A stretch of DNA of 5,878 bases from Deltaproteobacteria bacterium CG_4_8_14_3_um_filter_43_13 (lineage in GTDB: Bacteria; Desulfobacterota; UBA8473). Each line of letters begins with the position of its first letter. Within the stretch, counting starts at the first letter, position 1. The position numbers were made by a program, and so were the translations under genes. The stretch lies in NCBI GenBank assembly GCA_002782605.1, contig PFIF01000098.1, positions 1 through 5,878 of the forward strand. The letters run 5' to 3'. The notes beneath the pieces are model-generated. The model saw only the letters and a list, made by a program, of their open reading frames with translations, searched no databases and had not been told where the DNA came from. This document shows, piece by piece, positions 1 to 5,322 of the stretch.

Positions 1-1420
1 CCTGAAAGGCATCAAGAATCTGTTTGAATTTCATCCTTCCTGATATCCTTGTCCTCCAGTCGGGGAAGTTCATGGAAGGCATAATGGCAAAGCCACTCCC
101 TCCTCCGCAGCAGTAATTCTTCACACCGTGGGGTTCCATCTCCCTGAACTGGGGACAGATCTTACGGACAACTCTTCTCTGAGGCTCCACCACACCCATG
201 AGTCTGACCATATTGCATGGATCGTGCAATGTGACGGGGAAGTCATTTCTCTTTGGATCGAGGTTGAGCTTTCCTTTGCACACAAGGTCTTCCAGTAGTG
301 TCATAGAACTTTCTCTCGGTATATTGATTTCCCCGTTTATAATACGGTCGGCTGTAACAGAGATAGCCTTATGGGCATGACCGCATTCTCCTATGACTAT
401 CTTCTTTACCCCCAGTTTCTTGGCGATCTGGGCATGTCTTACCGCTACTCTTGCAAACTGTACATCATCGTACCATAAGCCGTAATTGACGGCATCATAC
501 CCTAACAGATCACTGGAGAGTGTCCAGTTTAGTCCTGCTGCTTCGAATATAATGGCAAAAGCCATCGGATTTTCCGGCCACGATAGGAATTCACCGGCAT
601 TGTGGATAAGGAGTATGTCCGCCCCTTCCTTGTCCATGGGGAACTTTATGTCCAGCCCCGTTCTATCTTTGATGTCATCTTCCAGAAACTCTATGGTGTC
701 CATTAATGCTACCGGCGTCAAACCCGTGCTTGATCCGGCCTTCAAATGCTTCATTGATCCTAACGTATGGATTTCGACAGGGGCAATACCCATTTCCTGG
801 CTAAAGACCTTTCGGAGTTCATGGGTTATCAAACCGTTGTCAACACCGATGGGGCAGGTCTGGGCACACCGCCTGCACAGGGTGCACCTGTATGCCAGTT
901 CGGCCAACCTTGCAACTGTCGTCCAGTTGAGATCGATGTCGTTGCCGCTGAATTTTGCAAAGGTCTTTCCGCCTTTTTTGATATATTTATTTACGATTGC
1001 CCGGAGGACCTCAGATCGGTAGGTAGGCCTATATATCTCTTGCTTTCCGCTTCCGATATAGATAGGACATGCCTCGTTGCAGGTCTGACATTTTGCACAG
1101 TACTCAAGAGAGAGGGTCAGGGGCTGCAAAAACGTCCAGTTATTCTCCTTTGTGAGCAGCTTTTCAAGGCCTGACAAAAACTTTCTGACGAGTTCCTCCT
1201 CTTCTGCCTTTGTTTCGGGTTTGGGTATACTAATGGCTAATACCCCGTCGAGTGATGCCTCATATTTATTCTTCTGAGCTTCTGTAAGTTGCTTAAAATC
1301 AGGATCAGAATCTGCCTTATCATAAGGGTATGGTAGTCTCATGAAGTCTGCCGGGTTGAGTTGAACCATCTGATCTGATGGTTTGCCAATATCTTTGAGC
1401 CTTATTTTTCCTGCCTTCAT
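1..1420 (-). CDS. DsrK/HdrD-like iron-sulfur (CCG-domain) oxidoreductase, C-terminus cut by window edge
   Basis: I translated this frame by hand: it stays open from the ATG at 1420 to the left edge, giving 473 residues. Two ferredoxin-type CxxCxxCxxxCP motifs (C108/C111/C114/C118 and C179/C182/C185/C189) should bind two [4Fe-4S] clusters. A CCG domain follows, with C346 (GECGH), C402 (HDPC) and C437-C438 (YCCGGG). The C402 to CC spacing fits CX31-38CCG, and the closing CxxC would fall just past the edge. The first cluster runs into PIYIGSG, and the segment after it (YRSEVLRAIVNKY) recalls DsrK of the DsrMKJOP complex. The family is cytoplasmic, docked on a DsrM/HdrE-type cytochrome b, and handles thiol/disulfide electrons (DsrC, CoM-S-S-CoB). 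The start is fixed by an AGGAGG 8 nt upstream, and the ATG abuts the stop of the upstream membrane gene. Whether it is canonical DsrK, a TmcB/HmcF-like paralogue or an ETF-linked DUF224 protein cannot be decided here, since the downstream genes are outside the window. Confidence 0.88.
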   Translation of the reverse strand, partial: MKAGKIRLKDIGKPSDQMVQLNPADFMRLPYPYDKADSDPDFKQLTEAQKNKYEASLDGVLAISIPKPETKAEEEELVRKFLSGLEKLLTKENNWTFLQPLTLSLEYCAKCQTCNEACPIYIGSGKQEIYRPTYRSEVLRAIVNKYIKKGGKTFAKFSGNDIDLNWTTVARLAELAYRCTLCRRCAQTCPIGVDNGLITHELRKVFSQEMGIAPVEIHTLGSMKHLKAGSSTGLTPVALMDTIEFLEDDIKDRTGLDIKFPMDKEGADILLIHNAGEFLSWPENPMAFAIIFEAAGLNWTLSSDLLGYDAVNYGLWYDDVQFARVAVRHAQIAKKLGVKKIVIGECGHAHKAISVTADRIINGEINIPRESSMTLLEDLVCKGKLNLDPKRNDFPVTLHDPCNMVRLMGVVEPQRRVVRKICPQFREMEPHGVKNYCCGGGSGFAIMPSMNFPDWRTRISGRMKFKQILDAFQ

Positions 1421-2320
1421 CTATTCAACCTCCTCTGTAGCGGTCTCAGCCCACGTTTTGCCTGGCTTCATATGAGGTGCCGACCAGCTTTGCTTGACGT
1501 TCAAGAGTTTGTTCACTTTTGCCTCAATGGTGCTTCCCCTCGTATTTATCCTGTCATCCCAACGCACTTCGTGCCACGTAAAGTACTTGCCAATGAAGTG
1601 AGTCATGTGGGTGAAGGGCAGATACATGATAAAAAGGGAGAGGAGTATTATATGGGCTACCAGACTTGAGCCACCAACAACCACAGGGCTGAATGTTATC
1701 AAACCTTTCATGTAATCCCTGGAGACGGTTAACCCTGAGTCATACGAAAACCATGCTATCAGCCCGGTTAAGAAAATGGCCAGAATGAACACCAGATTGA
1801 AGTAATCTATTGGTGCTGCAAAGGCTCTCAGGTCTTTATCGAAGGTTCTCCTTAGGAGTAAGCCAATGGCACCTATTGTACCCAGTATAAGGCCAATGGC
1901 ACCAAAAATAATTGCCAGGGACTGGAGCAAGACAGGTATGGCACTTTGGGGCGATAAACCCGCAATGTTCGCTATAGCACCAATAAAGAGTAATCCGAGA
2001 CAACCGATTACCATGTAAATCCCAAAATGAAAGGGGAATGATACATACCAGAGCTTTCTATTATCATGATACAGCGCCCTCACAAAAAGAATCTCCGGTA
2101 TCATGAATTTAATTTGACTTAAACTTGATCTTTTAATGGGTTTTTCCCACCAGTTCAATTCTTCGAAATAAGAGCCCCCATATTCACGCCCCTTTTCATG
2201 GGGAACAGGATAAAGCTCCCATCTCACATGCAACGGCATCCTTAAGTACTTTATGATCTTTCCCAAAACAACCACGATGAAAACAGCCAAACCCAAATAA
2301 GACAGCATCAGTAACAACAT
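1421..2320 (-). CDS. DsrM/NarI-like membrane cytochrome b subunit
   Basis: This is a 299-residue integral membrane protein with about five hydrophobic helices (roughly residues 1-23, 92-118, 127-156, 170-192 and 208-236). It matches the respiratory nitrate reductase gamma (NarI) / DsrM / HdrE / TmcC class, which passes electrons between menaquinol and an iron-sulfur partner through b hemes. Candidate heme ligands are H98 (FPFHFG), H223 (VAHII) and H241 (FTHMTHF). H223 and H241 are 18 residues apart, the same spacing as NarI H187/H205. A basic and aromatic cytoplasmic loop (about 27-90, with LRMPLHVRWELYP) and a hydrophilic C-terminal tail (about 245-299) flank the core. The start has an ideal AGGAGG seven bases upstream. 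The gene directly precedes the DsrK-like gene, the dsrM-dsrK order, and lies 103 bp after the degenerate regulator. The quinone link is inferred from the family. An alternative is a TmcC/HmcE-type or EMO-type subunit. Confidence 0.85.
   Translation of the reverse strand: MLLLMLSYLGLAVFIVVVLGKIIKYLRMPLHVRWELYPVPHEKGREYGGSYFEELNWWEKPIKRSSLSQIKFMIPEILFVRALYHDNRKLWYVSFPFHFGIYMVIGCLGLLFIGAIANIAGLSPQSAIPVLLQSLAIIFGAIGLILGTIGAIGLLLRRTFDKDLRAFAAPIDYFNLVFILAIFLTGLIAWFSYDSGLTVSRDYMKGLITFSPVVVGGSSLVAHIILLSLFIMYLPFTHMTHFIGKYFTWHEVRWDDRINTRGSTIEAKVNKLLNVKQSWSAPHMKPGKTWAETATEEVE
1429..1434 (-). promoter_or_regulatory. Ribosome binding site of the DsrK-like gene
   Basis: AGGAGG on the minus strand lies inside the last codons of the membrane subunit gene, 8 nt before the ATG at 1420. 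The upstream stop and this start are directly adjacent (TAGATG), so the two genes are probably translationally coupled and made in equal amounts. Confidence 0.85.
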
Positions 2321-2327
2321 TCTTTTA

Positions 2328-2333
2328 CCTCCT
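2328..2333 (-). promoter_or_regulatory. Ribosome binding site of the DsrM-like gene
   Basis: AGGAGG on the minus strand, 7 nt before the ATG at 2320. It fixes the start of the membrane subunit. Confidence 0.85.
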
Positions 2334-2371
2334 GTTAATTAAATGAGCACATAAATTTGAGCGACATATGA

Positions 2372-2393
2372 TTCAAACATAATCGCTTTTGAA
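2372..2393 (-). promoter_or_regulatory. Dyad TTCAAA-N10-TTTGAA upstream of the DsrM-like gene
   Basis: A perfect 6-bp inverted repeat with a 10-bp spacer sits 52-73 bp before the membrane-subunit ATG, in the 103-bp gap after the degenerate regulator. It has no U-tract, so it is not a classic terminator. It could be an operator for one of the adjacent Fis-type regulators or a chance feature of AT-rich DNA. No convincing -24/-12 box occurs in this gap: the nearest candidate has GG-N9-GC, one base short. Read-through from the regulator gene therefore seems likely. Confidence 0.3.
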
Positions 2394-2423
2394 GTCCATC
2401 AATACTCTATATCAAAATCTACT

Positions 2424-3503
2424 CTAGTCCTCCTCTATCTCTTCCCTTGGAGAAGGGAGAGATGCTGAGACAGAACGAATGGCTGAGTCATATCCCATCC
2501 GCTTCATCTTCCTCCATAATGTTGTGCGATTGATTCCCAATTCCTCTGCCGCTTTTTTGCGATTCCAGTCATTACGGCGGAGGGCTTCAAGAATAACATC
2601 TTTCTCAACCTCTCCCATAGTCCTCCCATTAATTTGGGGTATGACCACCTCGGAGCCCGCTCTTTGAACAACTCTGGCAGGAAGATCACCAAGACAAATC
2701 CTTTTTCCTTTAGCAAGAATATGGGCATGTTGAATGATATTCTCAAGTTCCTTTATGTTCCCCTGGTATAAATACATTTGAAGAACCTGAAGGGCATCTA
2801 AATCAATATCGTTAATTACCTTTTCACCTTTCTGATTCAAACGTTGTATATTTTGATGAGCCAAAAAAAGAATATCTCCTTTCCTTTCCCTGAGGGGAGG
2901 AAGTCGAATCTGAAAGACATTCAGCCAGTAATACAAGTTATCCTTAAACATTCCCTCCCTGACGCGATTTTCTAAATCTATTTCCGTAGCCGTGATGAGT
3001 CGGACATCCAGGGGCTCCGGTCTCTCAGCACCCAGAGGTTCATACTCCCCGTCTTCAAAAGCCCTAAAAAGCATAATCTGAAGGCTCTGAGGAAGGCAAT
3101 CTATCTCATCCAAAAAAAGAGAGCCTCCATTTGCCCTTTCAATCCACCCGACAATATCTTCTTTAATATTATGAAGGCTATTAACACGGCAACCAAATAG
3201 CTCGAATGCCAACGCCTCTTCTGAAAATGCGCTGCAACTGATCTTGGCCATAGGATATCTATGCCGTTTGCTCAGTTTATGAATAGTTACAGCGATAAGT
3301 TCCTTTCCTACGCCACTCTCTCCCTGGATGATAACAGGTGCATCGCTCTCGGAAAGATCAGGAAGGATGGACAATATCTTCTTTATTCTCTTGTCCTTAC
3401 CCAGTCTTTTTGCCAACTCAAAAGAAACTGAAGATTCGGGTAGGTCCTCCAGTATATTCTCAGGACTAACCTGGCTTTTGATTTTAGAATTCCGGGATGA
3501 CAT
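2424..3503 (-). CDS. Degenerate sigma-54-activator-like (NtrC-family) AAA+ regulator without sensor domain
   Basis: This 359-residue protein has a short N-terminus without a receiver or PAS domain, an AAA+ domain (about 30-270), a Fis-type helix-turn-helix (about 300-337) and a charged tail (338-359). Walker A GESGVGKE (61-68) and Walker B FLDE (130-133) are intact. Compared without gaps to the neighbouring activator (constant offset of 120 residues), the functional residues have changed. The sigma-54 contact loop GAFTDA is NSLHNI (108-113), the glutamate-switch Asn is S89, sensor I TATN is TATE (E174), the arginine-finger positions are K187 and W193, and the sensor II Arg is K251. It therefore probably binds ATP but should not remodel sigma-54 holoenzyme. 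The reading frame is clean and the protein full-length, so it is not a pseudogene. The only in-frame ATG after an upstream TAA is at 3503, with AAGG 10 nt before it. It likely represses, competes with or hetero-oligomerises with the intact paralogue, or acts on sigma-70 as TyrR does. Confidence 0.9.
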   Translation of the reverse strand: MSSRNSKIKSQVSPENILEDLPESSVSFELAKRLGKDKRIKKILSILPDLSESDAPVIIQGESGVGKELIAVTIHKLSKRHRYPMAKISCSAFSEEALAFELFGCRVNSLHNIKEDIVGWIERANGGSLFLDEIDCLPQSLQIMLFRAFEDGEYEPLGAERPEPLDVRLITATEIDLENRVREGMFKDNLYYWLNVFQIRLPPLRERKGDILFLAHQNIQRLNQKGEKVINDIDLDALQVLQMYLYQGNIKELENIIQHAHILAKGKRICLGDLPARVVQRAGSEVVIPQINGRTMGEVEKDVILEALRRNDWNRKKAAEELGINRTTLWRKMKRMGYDSAIRSVSASLPSPREEIEED

Positions 3504-3512
3504 GAGGATTAC

Positions 3513-3536
3513 ACCTTAAATAAAACCTTAAATAAA
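3513..3536. repeat. Perfect 12-bp tandem duplication in the leader of the degenerate regulator
   Basis: The unit ACCTTAAATAAA (plus strand) occurs twice without a gap, at 3513-3524 and 3525-3536. On the transcribed strand each unit contains TTAAGGT. The copy nearer the start supplies the weak Shine-Dalgarno of the ATG at 3503, and the second copy places a duplicate SD-like motif 12 nt further upstream. Confidence 0.8.
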
Positions 3537-3565
3537 TACGCTACAAAACGGAATATAACAGAATT

Positions 3566-3590
3566 GTATATAACTAAGCAAGTAATATAC
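3566..3590. promoter_or_regulatory. 25-bp dyad overlapping the sigma-54 promoter
   Basis: Arms GTATATAAC (3566-3574) and GTAATATAC (3582-3590) are inverted repeats with one mismatch in nine, around a 7-bp spacer. The dyad spans the region from the -24 box to the predicted transcription start on the minus strand, where a bound regulator would block RNA polymerase. It shares the 10-mer TAACTAAGCA with the upstream dyad at 3713-3744. The binding protein is unknown. Confidence 0.4.
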
Positions 3591-3592
3591 CA
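3577..3592 (-). promoter_or_regulatory. Sigma-54 (-24/-12) promoter of the degenerate regulator
   Basis: The minus-strand sequence TGGTATATTACTTGCT fits TGGCACG-N4-TTGCW at 9 of 12 defined positions, including the invariant GG and GC with exact 10-bp spacing. The predicted transcription start is near 3566, giving a leader of about 60 nt to the ATG at 3503. No sigma-54 activator is needed other than the intact PAS regulator encoded immediately upstream. Dyads at 3679-3688 and 3713-3744 lie about 115 and 150-180 bp upstream, the usual range for enhancer sites. Confidence 0.6.
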
Positions 3593-3654
3593 ATTATGGA
3601 ATTAAACCTTAACTGCTTAATATTATTGGAGATTAATAAATAGAGGTGATTATA

Positions 3655-3717
3655 ATGGGGAGACTGCGAGGGAATAAATGTTGCAACAAATGTAAACTAT
3701 TCATTGTATCATGTTGA
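3655..3717 (+). CDS. Possible 20-residue cysteine-rich micro-ORF
   Basis: An ATG preceded by a good ribosome site (AGAGGTGA, 5 nt before the ATG) opens a 20-codon frame ending in TGA at 3715. The peptide contains CCNKCKLFIVSC, four Cys in twelve residues. It lies on the opposite strand to every other gene here, in the regulatory gap between the two regulators. I do not recognise it. It could be a tiny metal- or redox-responsive peptide, but with only 20 codons and a position overlapping putative operator DNA, chance is quite possible. Confidence 0.2.
   Translation: MGRLRGNKCCNKCKLFIVSC
3679..3688. promoter_or_regulatory. Perfect 10-bp palindrome TGTTGCAACA, candidate enhancer half-site
   Basis: This fully self-complementary decamer lies about 115 bp upstream of the predicted start of the degenerate regulator's transcript. 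Fis-type bEBP sites often have TGT...ACA symmetry. Eight of its ten bases (TTGCAACA) recur at 5317-5324 upstream of the intact activator. The function is inferred from position and symmetry only. Confidence 0.3.
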
Positions 3718-3744
3718 ATTAACTAAGCATACTTAATTAGCAAC
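3713..3744. promoter_or_regulatory. 32-bp imperfect dyad, candidate upstream activating site
   Basis: The arms are GTTG-AATTAA (3713-3722) and TTAATT-AG-CAAC (3733-3744), which pair perfectly apart from a 2-nt bulge, around a 10-bp spacer. The dyad lies about 150-180 bp upstream of the predicted sigma-54 transcription start. The 10-mer TAACTAAGCA within it also occurs in the promoter dyad at 3571-3580. It has no T-tract in either direction, so it does not look like a terminator for the upstream gene. Confidence 0.35.
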
Positions 3745-3785
3745 TATATGAAACATAAAGGTTCATCCTGTTCAACAATTCTGGA

Positions 3786-5174
3786 TCATGATATAAGTTC
3801 TAACTTCTTTAATTTCCTCCAGAGGGTTGTCCTGCTCAAACCCAGTTCATCGGCAGCCTTTTGCCGGTTCCATTGGCACCTGCGAAGGGCATCAAGGATG
3901 GATTCTTTTTCCATCATTTCCAGCTCGGATATAGACGTCTTTGATAGTGAGGTCTTAACTTTAGGCTTGTTCTTGTCGAGCAGATAGGAAGGTAGATGTT
4001 CCACATCTATTGTATTCTTCTTGCAAAGTATAAATCCATGTTCTATGGTATTCTCGAGTTCTCGGATATTACCTGGAAAATTATAATTAAAAAGGATTTC
4101 GTGTGCCCGGTTGGAGAGCTGTTTGATGTTTTTTTGCATCTTCTTGTTGAATTTTTCAATGAAATGTTCCACCAGTAAAGGGATGTCCTCTTTCCGTTCT
4201 CGGAGGCCCGGCACATTGATCTGAATGACATTGATCCGATAGTAAAGGTCATCTCGAAAATGCCCCTCTTGAACACGTTGGAACAGGTCCTTGTTAGTGG
4301 CTGTGATTACCCGTACATCTGCCTTGAGGGGTTCATTACTTCCCAGGGGGTAGTACTCACCATCCTGAAGGACTCTCAGGAGCTTGACCTGAAGTTCATA
4401 GGATAGATCACCTATTTCATCCAGAAATATAGTCCCGCCTTCTGCCATGGCAAATCGGCCAGGCTTATGCTGTCTGGCATCTGTGAAGGCGCCCTTCCTG
4501 TATCCGAAGAGTTCTGACTCCATAAGGGTATCCGGAATGGCTCCACAATTGACAGTAACATAAGACTTATCTTCCCTTTTGCTGAGGTCGTGGATTGCCC
4601 TGGCTATTAGTTCTTTTCCTGTGCCACTTTCCCCATATATAAGAACGGTAGAATCACTTATAGCAATATCCTTAAGGTGATTAAAAATCTTCATCATTTT
4701 AGCATCTTTACTGATGATATTCTTAAAGGAATAGAGTCCATTAACCTCCATTTTGTAGGCCCTGATCTCGGAGAGGTCCCGAAAGGTCTCTACTGCACCT
4801 ACAATTTTACCGTCCTTATCCTCTATGGGAGCAGTGCTGATACTTACAGGAATCTCGTGTCCTTTCCGGGTAGCGATATTCACTTCAAAATCTATGATAC
4901 TCTCCCCTGAAGCCATAGTTTTGGTTAGGGGGCAATTCTCTACTTGGCAGAGTTCTGTCTTAAATATGTCATAACAGTGTCGGCCCAGGACATTTTCTTT
5001 CGTAAAGCTTGTAATCCTTTCAGCCGCCCGGTTAAACCAGAGGATCTTCTTTTGCTTATTGACTGTAAATACACCATCAGCTATATTATCTAGAATCGTC
5101 CTACAGGGGGCAGGACAGTCCTTTCCCATACATTCCAACGCATTTTGAAAACAATACTCAAATTCCTTTATCAT
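3786..5174 (-). CDS. PAS-domain sigma-54-dependent transcriptional activator (bEBP)
   Basis: This 462-residue protein has a Cys-rich N-terminus (C8, C15, C20, C24), a PAS sensor (about 25-140), an AAA+ domain (about 150-385) and a C-terminal Fis-type helix-turn-helix (about 418-460). The AAA+ core is complete: Walker A GESGTGKE (181-188), N209, sigma-54 contact loop GAFTDA (228-233, a variant of GAFTGA), Walker B FLDE (250-253), sensor I TATN (291-294), arginine fingers R307 and R313, and sensor II R371. It should hydrolyse ATP and open sigma-54 promoters. The PAS domain carries C67-x8-C76-x4-C81PL, a cysteine pattern I recall from other anaerobe PAS regulators and plausibly a redox or metal switch. 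The ligand is unknown. There is no receiver domain, so it is not a classical two-component regulator. The ATG at 5174 follows AGAGGA. Likely targets are the sigma-54 promoter at 3577-3592 and, through it, the downstream redox genes. Confidence 0.92.
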   Translation of the reverse strand: MIKEFEYCFQNALECMGKDCPAPCRTILDNIADGVFTVNKQKKILWFNRAAERITSFTKENVLGRHCYDIFKTELCQVENCPLTKTMASGESIIDFEVNIATRKGHEIPVSISTAPIEDKDGKIVGAVETFRDLSEIRAYKMEVNGLYSFKNIISKDAKMMKIFNHLKDIAISDSTVLIYGESGTGKELIARAIHDLSKREDKSYVTVNCGAIPDTLMESELFGYRKGAFTDARQHKPGRFAMAEGGTIFLDEIGDLSYELQVKLLRVLQDGEYYPLGSNEPLKADVRVITATNKDLFQRVQEGHFRDDLYYRINVIQINVPGLRERKEDIPLLVEHFIEKFNKKMQKNIKQLSNRAHEILFNYNFPGNIRELENTIEHGFILCKKNTIDVEHLPSYLLDKNKPKVKTSLSKTSISELEMMEKESILDALRRCQWNRQKAADELGLSRTTLWRKLKKLELIS

Positions 5175-5181
5175 TGCTCAT

Positions 5182-5187
5182 TCCTCT
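5182..5187 (-). promoter_or_regulatory. Ribosome binding site of the PAS activator
   Basis: AGAGGA on the minus strand lies 7 nt before the ATG at 5174. An upstream ATG at 5181-5179 (GGAATGAGC) is out of frame and stops after four codons, so 5174 is the supported start. Confidence 0.65.
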
Positions 5188-5322
5188 TATTCAACGTTAA
5201 TCGTCTTCACTGGTAAATACAGAAGTAGCACCCGTAGCAGAACCTGGAACTCATCATTGCCTGAGATTTGCATAACCTATCGGGAGCTTTGAAGAAGTAC
5301 CCTGAGAGCAAACATCTTGCAA

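Noticed and set aside
486..1174. Long overlapping plus-strand open frames opposite the DsrK-like gene
   Set aside because: They are shadows of the minus-strand gene, whose translation shows clear Fe-S and CCG motifs; the plus-strand peptides have no recognisable features.
2480..2500. GG-N10-GC sequence on the minus strand in the 3' end of the degenerate regulator as a sigma-54 promoter for the DsrM-like gene
   Set aside because: The flanking consensus is poor (CAGC rather than TTGC), and it lies in conserved coding sequence just after the HTH.
3120..3200. Frameshift or sequencing error explaining the missing GAFTGA loop
   Set aside because: The translation aligns to the intact paralogue with no length change (constant 120-residue offset) and clear conservation on both sides, so the loop is substituted rather than disrupted.
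3712..3724. TGA of the micro-ORF as a selenocysteine codon
   Set aside because: Reading through gives only Ile-Asn before a TAA, and no SECIS-like stem is evident at the required position.
3713..3744. Dyad as a Rho-independent terminator of the PAS activator
   Set aside because: The stem is AT-rich and no T-run follows in either direction.
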